This document shows positions 23,896 to 35,454 of a stretch of 64,000 bases of DNA, piece by piece; within the stretch, counting starts at the first letter, position 1, and the number at the start of each line of letters is the position of its first letter. The notes under the pieces were generated by a model that worked only from the letters and a program-made list of their open reading frames with translations, did not search any database and was not told the origin of the DNA. This DNA comes from Aphelenchoides besseyi (Eukaryota > Nematoda > Chromadorea > Rhabditida > Aphelenchoididae). The DNA lies in assembly GCA_024699855.1 (NCBI GenBank), contig JAMPIQ010000003.1, positions 2,232,001 to 2,296,000 on the forward strand, in the 5' to 3' direction. The translations under genes were made by a program, and so were the position numbers.

Positions 23896-26743
23896 ATGGC
23901 GCAAATTGCCGAAATGACCAACGGTCAGAGTTCACCATCAGAAGTTTTGAGCACAAATATTCTGTTGGAAAAAAAGGAAAAGAAAACCACGTGAGTCCTC
24001 ATTTTGAATCCTTAGATTCCACCATGTGCCGGTGTCTTAGGTTGTTCAAGAAGTTATCAGTTTTTGCCGCTGTTCTTTGTGTTTTCTTTATGTTGGCTAC
24101 TGTTGCATTGGCCATTATGTTGGGAATCAAAATGCGTGCATTTCAAGACCTAGACGAATTGACACCAGCACTTATTTCCGGTCAAGGTATACCGTCGCCG
24201 CTCCTCGAGGTTCGCTAAACTTGTTGAATGGAAAATGGAATTGAGGATTTCAGGAAGTTTATTCCACAAGCGGAAGTGCAAATGGGAACTTGAAATGCGG
24301 TATGGAATCTGAATGGCCGAGACCAAGTGGTTCGCTGCACGCCAAATACAAGCGAGCTGCTATTGCAACTGATCACGGATATTGCAGTGAAATTGGACGG
24401 TAAACGCAAATAATGGTTGTTCATCTTATTGATTTTGTTTTAGCAACGTTCTTTTTCGGGGCGGAAATGCGGTGGACTCTGCGATCGCGTCATTGTTGTG
24501 TATTGGTGTGATGAATCCTCAAAGCTCGGGTTTAGGAGGTACCATTGAATGAAATACGAATGAGATAAACTGATGTTTGCAGGGGGTTTTCAAATGACGA
24601 TTTTCAATGCAACAACACAAAGATGCATGGTATTAGATGCACGCGAAACCGCTCCATCGGGGGCAGACGCTGAGGTGAAATGTAGACGTATTTACGATGA
24701 GTCTGAAAATAATTTAGATGTTTGTAAACACACCGTTGACATCGGACAATGGATCCGTTTTCGGTTATCGTTCAATTGCTGTTCCGGGCGAGGTATTGGC
24801 CATAAATTTAAGAAGAGACTAACATCAAACCATCTTTTCAGTTGCATGGCTATTTCACCGCATTCACGAATCACGGAAGCGGAAAAGTCACATGGGAAAG
24901 TTTGTTTGAACCGGCAATTGCTTTGGCTCGTGATGGTTTTCCGGTGTCGTCGAATTTGGCCATGGTCTTACAGAAGTTAGAAGCGCAAATTGGTCAAGAC
25001 GAAGACATGCGAAGAGTGTTTTTCGATAAGCGTACGAATAAACCTTACGAAGAAGGCGACATTATGAAACGGCAACGGTTAGCCGAAACACTCAGAAAGC
25101 TGGCAACAGCAAGCGATCCAATCAAATTATTCTACAAAGGTGAACATCATTACAAATAGATAATAATCTTGTAACTTTAGGTGGAATCGCCCAGACAATA
25201 AGTGCAGAAATTACCGGAAAAGGAGGATTGATAACAGTCGACGATTTGGCGGCCTATGAAACGAGAATTATTGACAATCCCTTAGAGTCGGAATCTCTGT
25301 AGGCCAAGGTTCACTTCGTAGTTAATTGTCTGATTTCAGTCCTGGTGATCTCGTTGTTTGCGGTCCACCGCCTCCATCTTCGTTTGCTGTCTCTCAAGCG
25401 TATGTTCTTACAACAAAGTTTCCACTAAAAAGCTTTTTCAGAATCATCAATGTTATGTCCGAGTTTTATCGGAGCGAATCCGCAGTTGATCTAAACGACC
25501 CACTTGTTTATCATCGACTCATTGAAATTGAGAAATTTGCGTATGCTCAGCGAACTAAACTCGGCGACATTAAATTTGTTAAAGACGCTCAGTAGCTTTC
25601 ACAAAACATGACCACACCGTAAGTTATGATACCAAAGATAATCAACTTTGCGATTCAGAACGTTTGCAAAATGGGTGGCCAAAATGAGTAAGTGAAAAGC
25701 AGATTTGAGATCAAAAGACTAAACCACACTAACAGATAACTTTCAAATAAGTGAATTTAAACTCTAGCTATGACAATCACACAACAAATCAGTTCATTCT
25801 TTCAGTTAAAGATACTGCACAACCACAAGAATACTATAGTCGTGACCTAACTGCGCAAGTACCCGATCATGGAACAGCTCATGTCTCAGCTTTGGATCAC
25901 GAGGGCAACGCTGTAAGCGTAACGAGTACAATCAATCTACTGTAAGTTTAAGAGAACGACAAATAGAAACAAACGTTTTTGCAGTCTCGGATCAAATCGA
26001 ATTTCACCCACACTTGGTATTCTATGGAACGATCAGGTAAAAGAAATTCTTTTTAACAGAAATCAATAATATGTTTAAGATGGATGACTTTTCGGTAAAT
26101 AGTTTGATGTTCGCTTTTGGTGTAAATACAAAGCTACAAGTTAAAAGTCTTTAAATTTTAGACTCCCGGCAAGCCGAATGCATTTGGTTTTGCGCCAAGT
26201 CCTACCAACTTCATTGCTCCGGGTACTTCCATAAGATCAAAGAAAGAACAAGCAGTTTTAGGCAAAAAACCTATGAGTTCAATGAGTCCAGCTATTGTCT
26301 ATGATAAGCGTGAGAGTAAAGTGAAGGTATGTTTTCGTGTTGTGTATTGTCGATTACCATCTACACAATTGAAGATGGTCGTTGGAGCGTCTGGTGGATC
26401 TCGAATCATCTCAGCTGTTGCACAGACCGTTATTCGCACGCTGTTATTTAATCAAACAGTCAAAGAAGCTGTTGATGCACCACGAATTCATAATCAATTT
26501 GCACCATATGTCACTGAATACGAAGAGAACATTCCAAAGGTTTTTCCAAACAAAATCGAAAGTTAACACAAATGATTTCAGTCTTTGATTAATGTTTTAA
26601 TTGACACATATAAGCAGGAAGGAATGAATCCGGTTCAGAAACAAGCCAGTGTTGTACAAGCATTAGTTCACGAAAAAGATGGTTTCATTCACGGTAATAG
26701 TGATTTCCGACGACAAACTGCCACATATCCCGGCGGTTTTTGA
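23896..26743 (+). CDS. Gamma-glutamyltransferase (type II membrane form)
   Basis: Cleaves gamma-glutamyl bonds of extracellular glutathione and transfers the gamma-glutamyl group. About 673 residues in 17 exons. A cytoplasmic N-terminus and signal anchor ([19 protein letters not shown]) come first, then the family landmarks in order: [39 protein letters not shown], the autoprocessing Thr in DHGTAHVS (Thr codon 25874-25876), [23 protein letters not shown], the five-codon exon MDDFS (26080-26094), and [10 protein letters not shown]. The Thr nucleophile and Gly-rich oxyanion loop are intact, so it should be active. At 25593-25595 a TAG is in frame if the strong donor gtaagt at 25619 is used; splicing from gtagct at 25592 removes it and keeps phase. 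The family tolerates length change in this region. Confidence 0.92.
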
Positions 26744-27086
26744 ATTAGCATTCTTATATTATTGTCTTATATGTATCTCTCGTTGATATACCGGTTAGTA
26801 ATTGGAATCTAGTATTATTTTCATAGCATATCAACAAACTTCTTGTGGTTTGGATTCAATCTTTTGGAGTATTTTCTATTTCTTAAATGGTTTCAATAAG
26901 TCGGGCATATTGTTATCTCTCTTATAAAATTGAAATACGTTTGTGTAATGCACATTAATACCCGAACAAAGTCTCAGCTTCAAAGTTTCCGTTACATTAC
27001 CAGCGATTTCTGTGATATCAGACTGTTTTGTTTTCGTAGTTTTGCATCATTTAAAAGTGGAGTGTGTGTGGCGTTGGGTAGTCGGT
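26744..27086. other. Intergenic, 3' of gamma-glutamyltransferase
   Basis: AT-rich. It holds the 3' UTR of the upstream gene; no perfect AATAAA seen. No gene recognised. Confidence 0.4.
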
Positions 27087-27389
27087 TTAATACAAATCAG
27101 AAACCATAGTGAAGGTAATCAGCTTACGACACTGGTTGAATAGTTGGTTGTTTTGGCGGTTGTGAACACAAATTTTGAAATAGAGACTGAAGATTGATAT
27201 TTCGAAGTCACCAACCTCCCAATCGTACGGAAGATCAAAGTTCAAACCGCGTTTAGCACGAATCTCTTGAAGAACTTGCTGCATGTGCGGATAGTTAGAA
27301 CGCTCGTGATACTTCATGTTCGCCGAATAGTCCAACAGTAACTTGTATCGCAAGCTCGAGCTCGGGAATGACATTAGATATGGGAGGAT
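27087..27389 (-). pseudogene. Downstream half of an ORF split by a transposon
   Basis: On the minus strand a frame runs from the left end of the inserted element through SLRYKLLLDYSANMKYHERS and NFDLPYDWE; the true 3' end or splice after that is unclear. Removing the element and one GGAT copy joins this frame exactly to the segment at 28045-28144 with no stop. Product not recognised. Confidence 0.45.
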
Positions 27390-28044
27390 CCCAATTCATC
27401 CCCGCCGATTCATCCCCGCCCGATTCATCCCCGGTCCAATTCATCCCCATAACTCTTCATCCCTTCTAAAAATCCCCCTCGATTTCTAACACAAACATTC
27501 TAGAATGACGTTAAAACGAAGAAGGTCAATTCGTAAACTTTATAGAATACGCGAAAAGAATGAAAGTTCTAAGAAAAAATCAATTTACTTCCATAGTCTT
27601 TTTAGCTCGAGTTTTGACGTCATTCAACATCATTCGACGACCAACTTCTCCTGGTGAACTGCATGTCCCGAATGTGTTGGATATTCGTGAGCAGCTTCAC
27701 CGTCCGGAACTTGAATCACACCGGCGTTTGTACGAACTCGAGCACGACATCCTGTTCTTTGAAACAACGAACATCGCCATGAAATGTATCCATCTTTCAA
27801 CTCTCGATGTTTCCAAAACGTGTGACTATTGACGACGAGAATCTTCTGTTCACGATTTGACCGTAGCATAATAAGAAAATACGATTTGGATCACAATTGA
27901 AATAGTAGTAAGAAACACTGACGAAACAACAAGATCTGAGAAAAAATGTTTGTGTGCTCGTAGTTTCTTTAAATGATTTCAAATTTGCGATCAAAAATTT
28001 TAGGGATGAATTGGACCGGGGATGAATCGGGCGGGGATGAACCG
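27390..28044. mobile_element. DNA transposon with satellite-like terminal inverted repeats and a FLYWCH ORF
   Basis: The left end is three or four tandem units of about 14 bp (ATTCATCCCCG-type, 27391-27455); the right end has the same units in reverse complement (about 28002-28044). A shared inner block is CCCGATTCATCCCCGGTCCA. GGAT flanks both sides (27386-27389 and 28045-28048), a likely 4-bp target duplication. Between the ends is one ORF for a FLYWCH finger on the minus strand. No transposase core is present, so the element is non-autonomous. FLYWCH domains are known in Mutator-like (Phantom) elements; assignment to that group is inference. Confidence 0.65.
27630..27869 (-). CDS. FLYWCH zinc-finger ORF inside the transposon
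   Basis: A frame of about 79 codons with the FLYWCH pattern: VVNSHTFWKHRELKDGYISW, then RCSLFQRTGCRARV and a terminal His-x-x-x-His region (HEYPTHSGH). The aromatic residues, two Cys and two His of the finger are present. The first codon counted may not be an ATG, so the start is uncertain; the N-terminus could come from an upstream exon. It lies in the same orientation as the interrupted host ORF. DNA binding is plausible. Confidence 0.6.
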   Translation of the reverse strand: MLRSNREQKILVVNSHTFWKHRELKDGYISWRCSLFQRTGCRARVRTNAGVIQVPDGEAAHEYPTHSGHAVHQEKLVVE

Positions 28045-28144
28045 GGATGCACTCCATGACCGTATTGCTTTCGAGATCATCTCGCCATGGCAAAAACATA
28101 AGATCGAAGAACTCCATTCTCAAATAAATCCGCGGCTCCAACAA
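28045..28144 (-). pseudogene. Upstream half of the ORF split by the transposon
   Basis: Encodes a short segment including LRMEFFDLMFLPWRDDLE and ends at the right edge of the element. The frame is open further upstream but no clear start was found. It continues in frame into 27389 and below once the element is removed. Confidence 0.45.
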
Positions 28145-28300
28145 ACATTCAAATTAGCATAAATTTTTTAACAATCGAGATTCGAACTTGCAGGTCGGTC
28201 AACCAATCGCTTGGTGATTTGTGGTTGAGCGTCGTTTTCGGGACCTACTGGTAAGTTCTGACGGCTTTTAAACTTGTGATTGACTAGCTATTCCAGACAA

Positions 28301-28800
28301 ATGGCTGAATACGAACCTCTAGGACCTATCATTAACAGTGATCCCGATCCGAGACAATTTCCTGCCGCTAAACATCAAAATGCGACTGTCAATCCGAATC
28401 CTCAGGACTTCTTTTCCGTTCCACCAAATGGTTTGGGACCATCGATTCCACCATCGATGCCCGCACCGTCGGTTCCTAATCCAACCGTGAGTGTACGATT
28501 CTACTGTCTTCGATTTGTGCCGGAGATTTTCAGAACAAAGATGGAAAAACGATGCAAAAAAGCATTCGAATTAAAAGCCGTGCGATTCGTAATGCAGATT
28601 TTGGCGGCGGTCAGTCGAGCTACTTACCGATTGCAGAACGGAAGATGGAAGCTGAGCCGGACGTTGAAATCAAAACCAGACGTGCAAAGAAGTCTACCAA
28701 GCAAATTGTTGGGATGAGCATTTTTGCGTTTTTGTTCGTGGGCTTCGTCATAGTCGCGGCTCTCAGTCTCACTGCAATTATCCTTAAATGGCATGAATGA
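28301..28800 (+). CDS. Small single-pass membrane protein, unknown
   Basis: About 150 residues in two exons (28301-28486, 28534-28800). The N-terminal half is Pro/Asn-rich and probably cytosolic. A basic patch (KTRRAKKSTKQ) precedes one hydrophobic helix near the C-terminus (IFAFLFVGFVIVAALSLTAI), so it is tail-anchored or type II. A ttccag acceptor lies four bases before the ATG, and a likely 5' UTR exon (about 28194-28252) ends at a gtaagt donor. No family recognised. Confidence 0.6.
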
Positions 28801-29077
28801 GGCCACATATTCCTCAGATAAACTGAACTTTAATGTACATGTCCTTTAATCTTTTCAATTCATTAATTGGTAACGTGGACATCAAACGGAACTTCTTGCT
28901 GTTGGATTATGTCGATGAAAGGAATTGAAAAACTCTTAATTTTCACTAATAAAAATCGGATGTTATTTGCGTATTGGGATTTGTGCCAAAAAGGAGAATT
29001 TAGAGGAGCTCAAAGATGACAAGTGGAAGGACGTACTTAGAAAGCCTTTCATTCGTTCATCTTCACATTTTTTACTC

Positions 29078-30265
29078 ATGGAGCTGCATACCGTATTTCA
29101 AGTCAACTGTCTTTGTGCATCGTTTTTTGGATTCGCTCTCAACCTTCTTTTGCTCTTCTTGATTTCGTATAAAACACCGTCCGCTATGCGATCGTATGCT
29201 CGAATCATGAGAATTCATGTCATTACCGATCTATTGTACGACTTCGCTATTTTGTTTACTGGAGTTGTAAGTCGCAGATGCACTTACAAGTAGTCTCTCT
29301 TTGTTTAGCATCCCGTTCCAATTGGCGGAAAGGTTTATCTCATTACTCAAGGCTTCTATACGCATACAGATATTTCGGTTACAAGATATATTTGTACGTG
29401 GTATTTCTGGGAGATCCTCATCGCAATTGCTCTTCTGCCAATTGATTTCTTCTATCGATTTAAATCCGTTTGCCAGTAAGTCAATTGTTTGTATTCGGCT
29501 TGAACTGTGAAGTCTTTTTAGCAATACGGAACTACAATCTCGCACCATCTACATTCAAGTCTTTTTTGCTTATTTTATTACGTGGCTTCACGCTTTTCCG
29601 AATTCTTTTAACTATCTGGAAATTGGCCCACGTACCGAGACTGCCGAATTCACTTCCGAATTGCAACGGTTCGAACTTTTCAATACAACAGACGGAGTGC
29701 CATCGTACGGTGTTACCGTTCTCGTAGGTTTCGATTAGAATTCATAATACAAGTGATTGTAGGGAGGAACGAAGGCGTTGAGCAACTTCATTTTTATTCT
29801 TTTACTTAATGCTTTTGCTTATACGGTTATCACTTACACGTCGATTCGTATCTTCTACGCTCTCAAACACAATGCAAATAAAATCCAGAACTCAAAAGCT
29901 GCGGAACTTCAACGCCAAGTCACTCGCATTTTAGCTCTGCAGGTGAGTCAAATTTTAGAGTCTTCTTATAAGCTTGATTATAGGCCTCAGTTCCACTACT
30001 TATTATTTGTGTTCCTACGATCGGAATCGTATTTCTGGCTCTTGCCCACATCGATGTTCCACGAGCTGGCGCGATATATGTCTCGATTCTAAGTTGGTTG
30101 TCGGCAGTCAAACCCGCAGCTACAATTGCTGTTGTCCCAAGATATCGTAACTACGTTAAGACCAAATTGTTCGGAAACAATGCGAGCGTTCATCCAATCA
30201 AAGGCCTAACAACAATAAGCGATCTGAGCGTAATCAATCAAAGCGAGAATCATAATGTGCATTGA
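29078..30265 (+). CDS. Seven-transmembrane chemoreceptor, Str/Srd superfamily
   Basis: About 339 residues in five exons: 29078-29266, 29309-29475, 29522-29723, 29763-29942, 29984-30265. TM1-TM2 carry the loop TPSAMRSYARIMRIHVITDL, typical of Str/Srd/Srj receptors. The TM5-TM6 linker (LQRQVTRILALQ) and the TM7 end (SAVKPAATIAVVPRYR) match the superfamily layout with a terminal Tyr-Arg. ATG 29078 was chosen because upstream in-frame codons are not ATG. AATAAA at 30283-30288. It appears intact. Confidence 0.8.
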
Positions 30266-30329
30266 AACTGGTGAATAGGATGAATAAATTGGTTGTGGTG
30301 TTTTTGCGATTCTTAAATTTAAATATATA

Positions 30330-32015
30330 CAGGGTGTCTCTCCACAAACTGACGATTTCAAACGCTCACTAAAAATCCATTTCTTAACCGATTCTCATGC
30401 AATTTTTTTTAATCGATAGAAAAAAAGCGGAATCTTTGTTCAGCATCTCGAAATTTGCCAAATTCGACGGCACAACCGAGAAATTTGCATACTGGCAAAA
30501 TGCGTCAATTTTTCCAAAAATTTGCACACAGTTAAGGGAATGCATGTGGTCTTTTCTTTTTTTCAACATTTTTATCGTTCAAAGTTCGACGTGTTTTCCA
30601 CCATTTTCAATCACTTTTTGGAGACGACGAGCGTAACCGTCGATTGAACGATCAATGAATTCTTGACTCAAATTTGCAAACTCAACTTCAATTCGAGCTT
30701 CCAACTCATCGAGATTTTCGGGTACGGTGCGGTACACGCGTTCTTTGATGTAACCCCATAAAAAAAAGTCGCACGGAGTGAGATCAGGACTGTATGGTGG
30801 CCATGGATAAGGAGCAATCAATTCACCACCGCCGCGGCCCATCCATCGTCCAGGAAAGTTTTCGTTTAGCCATTGTCGCACGCGAATTGTGAAATGAGGT
30901 GGTGCACCGTCGTGCATGAATGTGACAAACTCTTCGAGAGTAGTGGCTTGAAGCGACGGAAACACACGATTTTGCAACATTTGAAGATACGAATCTCCGG
31001 TGATGTTTTCACGTGTAAAAAAACGGACCAATGACGCCAATTTTTCCAATTGCTGCCCATACGGTTAATCTTGGGGAATGAAGGGGCTTTTCGCGATGCC
31101 TGGCATTGAAAGATTTTTTGAGCTTTTGTTTTCTCATACCATTTTGGATTGGTATCATTCCAGTAACGAAAATTGTGGTGATTAACATCACCATTAATCG
31201 AAAAATGAGCTTCGTCAGAGAAAACCACACTTGAAAGAAATTCGGGCGAATTTTGGATAAGCGTCAATTGAGATTGAGCAAAAGAACGTCGAGTCAAGCA
31301 ATGCTCAGGTTTCATTTCATGAACCAAATTCATTTTGTAGGGGTGATGATTTTCGTTCTGAATTCACGTTTCATTAACGATTTGAACAAAAAAGGAAATT
31401 CGCCTTCAAAATTCGGTGGACTGTTGACCTTGACGGTGTTGTTTCAAGATTTGCAAGCGACCGAACTGATTGATTCGGATCAGCAGCAATCAAACAAAGA
31501 ACTTCGGCCACAACTTCAGGTGTTTGGGCCGTTCTGAGAAAGCAAATGAGTGAAGAAACAAAATTGCAAGAAACTTCTCATGAATTCGTTGTTTTTTGTT
31601 GCAATGTCCTCGTTCCAAAAACTTATCAAACCAAATCGAAAAATTCGAAGTGCTAGGAACAGGAGCACGTTGATTCAATCCGTAATGTCGTCTAAATGCT
31701 CGTATGACCATGACCGGACTTGTCTTCGCATATTCGATAACACAGAACGCCTTTTGTTCGGCAGACCAACTCATGTTTTTGAAAAAAAGAAAAGACCACA
31801 CGAATTCCCTTAACTGTGTGCAAATTTTTGGAAAAATTGACGCATTTTGCCAGTATGCAAATTTCTCGGTTGTGCCGTCGAATTTGGCAAATTTCGAGAT
31901 GCTGAACAAAGATTCCGCTTTTTTTCTATCGATTAAAAAAAATTGCATGAGAATCGGTTAAGAAATGGATTTTTAGTGAGCGTTTGAAATCGTCAGTTTG
32001 TGGAGAGACACCCTG
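30330..32015. mobile_element. mariner/Tc1-family element with long terminal inverted repeats
   Basis: Ends are CAGGGTGTCTCTCCACAAAC inward on both sides, flanked by TA (30328-30329 and 32016-32017), the target duplication of IS630/Tc1/mariner elements. Inverted repeats extend over 200 bp (about 30330-30560 and 31785-32015) and are nearly identical. The interior holds a broken transposase gene on the minus strand. The element sits 65 bp past the receptor stop codon. Confidence 0.9.
30579..31774 (-). pseudogene. Decayed mariner transposase
   Basis: Starts at MSWSAEQKAFCVIEYAKTS, a helix-turn-helix of the mariner type. Later fragments show the catalytic surroundings: FSDEAHFSINGDVNHHNFRY, FMHDGAPPHF and PPYSPDLTPCDFFLWGYIKE. 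These pieces lie in three different frames; shifts are visible near 31100 and at the T7 run near 31015-31021, and a stop lies after the helix-turn-helix region. The copy cannot make an active enzyme as read. Confidence 0.85.
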
Positions 32016-32095
32016 TATGTTGTTAATATTCTGAATTTCTGATAAACGGACATATTGAGTCATGAGCACAAGTTCATTGAGCGAACTGACATAAA

Positions 32096-33608
32096 TCAGA
32101 TCTTGTTCTCGGTTGTTTCTTTGCTCGTCACATCGTTGGTGGTGTTGTTGGCAGTGGTGTTGTTGGCAGTGGTGTTCGACTCAGACGGTTGAACAGCTGT
32201 GACAGTTGAACGAGCAGTGGAGGCCGATGCTTGAGTCGATGCGGTAGCAACAACGTTCGCGCCGCGGAGAGTGTCTTGGCCTAATTTGGCTTTGCGTTGC
32301 TTGTACTCCGCAATTTTGGATTTTGTTTCCGCAATAGCCGCTTCGTCCTTGACATCTTGACTTTCCAATGCCGAAGCTGCTCTTCCAACTTCTTGGTCTC
32401 AGCCTTCAAGTCTCCGATGAACGGATCGGCCTTGGCAGTCACTCGACGTTGAGATGCTTCTTGGATTCGTCCGACCGCCCTTTCATGTTCTTTATCGGAA
32501 CGTTTCTTCATGTTTTGAACGATCAAACCAGCCCTGTCCGCACCACTAGAAACAAGGTCTTCAGGTGCTGATGTCCGAATGCAAACTCACATTGAATCGA
32601 GATTTGATTGGCTGGTAGTTCCCTCAGCAGTGCGCATTGTGTCGTCCTTTGCAGTCCACTCCATCGAGGCTTTCGGTTGTGTCATCGGAACTGGAGTCGG
32701 ACGAGTCGACTTTCCAGTCACCGATTTCTTTTGCGACGTCTTTTTGATCTTCGAATCCTCCTTCTTGTCATTCGCATCTTTCTTTTTGTCCTGAAAGTGA
32801 ATTGGATGAATGAACGATTGAAAACTAACCTCCTTGCACCTACGGCAGCAACCACTAATGAACAACGCCAAAGCAATAAAAATGCTGAAAAAACTAAGAA
32901 TATAGGAGGACATGAACTCACAGCACAACACCATCCACGATTCCGCAAATCAATCAATATTCGGACCATCGTCCTTTTGTTTATCGGTCTTGACGAAGTC
33001 GATCGAACTGTCCTGAAATACAAACGTGGAATGAAAATAGTCAAAGGAATCTCACCAGAACCAAATAAGCTCCCATCTTTTTGTTGATCTTAAGGCCAAC
33101 AACCGTGGCACTTTTCCATCAGTCCCAGTAAACGGAGCGGTCGAGCACACGGGTTGTGGTTTTCCGCCTTTTTCCTTCCATCGTCATGTTGTATTGCGAT
33201 TCAACGATTTCAATCGGCGACGAGAAAGAACTTCCACTGCCTAAAAAACCGATTGTAAACTCAATTTTGCATGAAGATACCTGATTTAAAAACTTGGCTG
33301 ACTGGAAAAAAGAGCCAGCGATCGTGCATTTACCGATCGTTATCGAGCCACTAGAACAGTTCAATATTTAATAGCAAACATCAACTTACTTGAACTCGCC
33401 CTTTCCTGATGCAATGAACAACTTTGCTTTAACCTCTGGACGGCTGCTCTTGACCGCCACTTGAAATTTCGAACAGTGACCAGTGATGTTGCTGAAATCA
33501 ACCAATCATTTTCTCCACATTCTCCTCGACTTACCGGCCCTCAATACACTTCTGTGCTTGTCCAATCGACCCAGAGATGACCAGGAGCCAAATCAAAAAG
33601 CGGAGCAT
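32096..33608 (-). CDS. Single-pass membrane protein with coiled-coil tail (frame broken in four places)
   Basis: Reading order: signal peptide (MLRFLIWLLVISGSIGQAQ), a cysteine-containing extracellular domain, one TM helix (FFSIFIALALFISG) followed by CCRRCKE, a Lys-rich cytosolic stretch, a charged coiled coil (MKKRSDKEHERAVGRIQEAS) and a Thr/Asn-rich end. Exons: 33608-33535, 33491-33390, 33350-33056, 33012-32922, 32893-32830, 32790-32591, 32545-32096. Splice phases are consistent only if four runs have a different length: T5 at 33169-33173 (one too many), T4 at 33112-33115 (one too few), near 32945-32951 (one too few) and CC at 32370-32372 (one too few). Either sequencing errors in an intact gene or a young pseudogene. 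Family unknown. Confidence 0.5.
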
Positions 33609-34204
33609 CGTAATCACAGCGAAAGAAAGCACCCTGAGAGCACAATAGAACTTGGCTCGAATGGCGAAAAACGAAGTTTCAAAGCTTATTGTGGGAATTA
33701 TGCAAATTCGTATAGCACTAATCAAACGATCAATTTTTCCCAATTGTTATCAGTTTGATGTAATGTGCTTTTGGATCGATCTTACACTGTTCAACGCTAA
33801 CGGCATTAATCATCAAAAGCCACGCAACTTTATCTAGTCAAAACAACCAACCCTCAGAGAACGATTTGAACGGATGGAATTGAGCAGTTAGAAGGTCACG
33901 TAAATCAACACAACATAGCAATCAAATTGTGCACAACAAGCAATCAACTCACAGAAAACACCAAATATGCCACTGAAACAATTCAACTAACAAAGATGAC
34001 TCGCGGTATGAAAACAAGCTGCTCAATCAACTGTTACGTTATCACCAAACCGGCTACCAAAGCTTTCTTGTGGTCATAATGACTCGAAGTTTTAATCGAA
34101 TTTTATGACATCAACTGGCAACAATGGTCGAAGGCCGTGATTCGAATGACTGTCAGTTGTTAGTGATATTGTCTATCGAAATCACGTCTTCCGGATACGA
34201 TATA
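33609..34204. other. Intergenic between divergent genes
   Basis: No gene recognised. It separates two divergently transcribed genes and probably holds both promoters. Confidence 0.35.
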
Positions 34205-34766
34205 ATGGCCAAATTCGGGATTAAGGATTTTGAAACATTCTTCGACATGTAAGTTTTCTGATTTTGTTTACTAACTGTTTCAATTTAATTTCAGCAAATA
34301 CAATCGTAAACAACAGCGGCTCTGTCTTTTCAAAGACCGTTTTGGAGATTGTCAACATCCTGTGGAAAGGACTGGATGGTTGTGGAACCAGTGCGATGAA
34401 ACCACAACACTGATAGAATTCTACCAGTTGGTCCGACAAACGTCCCCTGAAGCGCATCTCTTATGCGCGAAACATCAGAAGACCCGACGTGCTGATCACG
34501 ACGCCTACCACGAACGGGATCTACCACCTATCGACGAACTGATGAAACGCATTAATTACGAATATACGTATGCTTTCATCTCAGACGAAGGACACAGCAC
34601 GCGCAACCAACTTTTGCTGCACAAACACGACTGGACGCCAGACAAGCAGAATACCGACCTAATGGAAATGGTTGCCAACCATCTGGACGTGGCTCGACAG
34701 AAGAGAGCATCGCCGGCCCCAGTGATCAAGAAAATATTTAACGAGTATCGCAAATTTTATTGTTAA
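34205..34766 (+). CDS. Unknown soluble protein
   Basis: About 171 residues in two exons (34205-34248, 34295-34766) with a good intron (gtaagt ... tttcag). The sequence is polar, His- and Arg-rich, with no signal peptide or TM helix. Features include FKDRFGDCQHP near residue 30, a GWLWNQ motif and a predicted helical C-terminus ending FNEYRKFYC. I do not recognise a domain. The long clean frame and good splice sites support it as real. Confidence 0.55.
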
Positions 34767-35454
34767 TTTTAATTGTTTTGTTTATTGTTATATAAATTTT
34801 TATTTACAAACCGAATGCATTCGATTCGTCGCCTCTGCTCACCGGGAGTTCGAATTGCTCGTCTCTCAGAACCAACACCATCGCACTGCAAGACCCGTGG
34901 TCTTTCGCGCGGCACTCGTTTCACTGCTTTCTCGGAACCGAGCTCACGCTCGGTCGTCCTTTCACTTGCAACCGCCGACACTTTGATCGGAGAGCGCAGT
35001 CGGTCGGCAGGTCTAAAGATCTCTGCACACGCGCGAAAGCAGCGCTCTCCAATTGGCTGCCATCCTCAAACGCAGCACGACGGGACCTCTCAGCAAACGC
35101 CGATTCTTCCCTTCCCCTACGAAATTGGAAAGATCTTCTCGCCCCCCAAATAACCGAACGGCGGGCGCCTTTTTTCCGCTCGCCAGCGGAGCGCTCGAAT
35201 TTGAATGCTTTTTAAATCGGTGCGCTTTTATACTTGTCATCAGAAGGGTAACCCTAATATCGCAAATTACCGAAACTGCAAGAACGATTTCATTTTGATG
35301 CCTCTTTTAAATACTAAATGAAATCACACAGTGTTTTGGAATAAACTTGCCGTCCACTTTGTTTGATCAAAGTTCAATTTTCTGTTATGAAAACATCGAA
35401 AAAAGTGGCTAATTGCTATTGACTTATTACAACCGGTCGCATTCACTGTGCAGT
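34767..35454. other. Intergenic with a GC-rich patch
   Basis: About 34830-35200 is clearly richer in G and C than the surroundings and has CpG-rich words (gcgcggc, cacgcgcg). Open frames there look like composition effects. No RNA gene identified. Confidence 0.35.
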
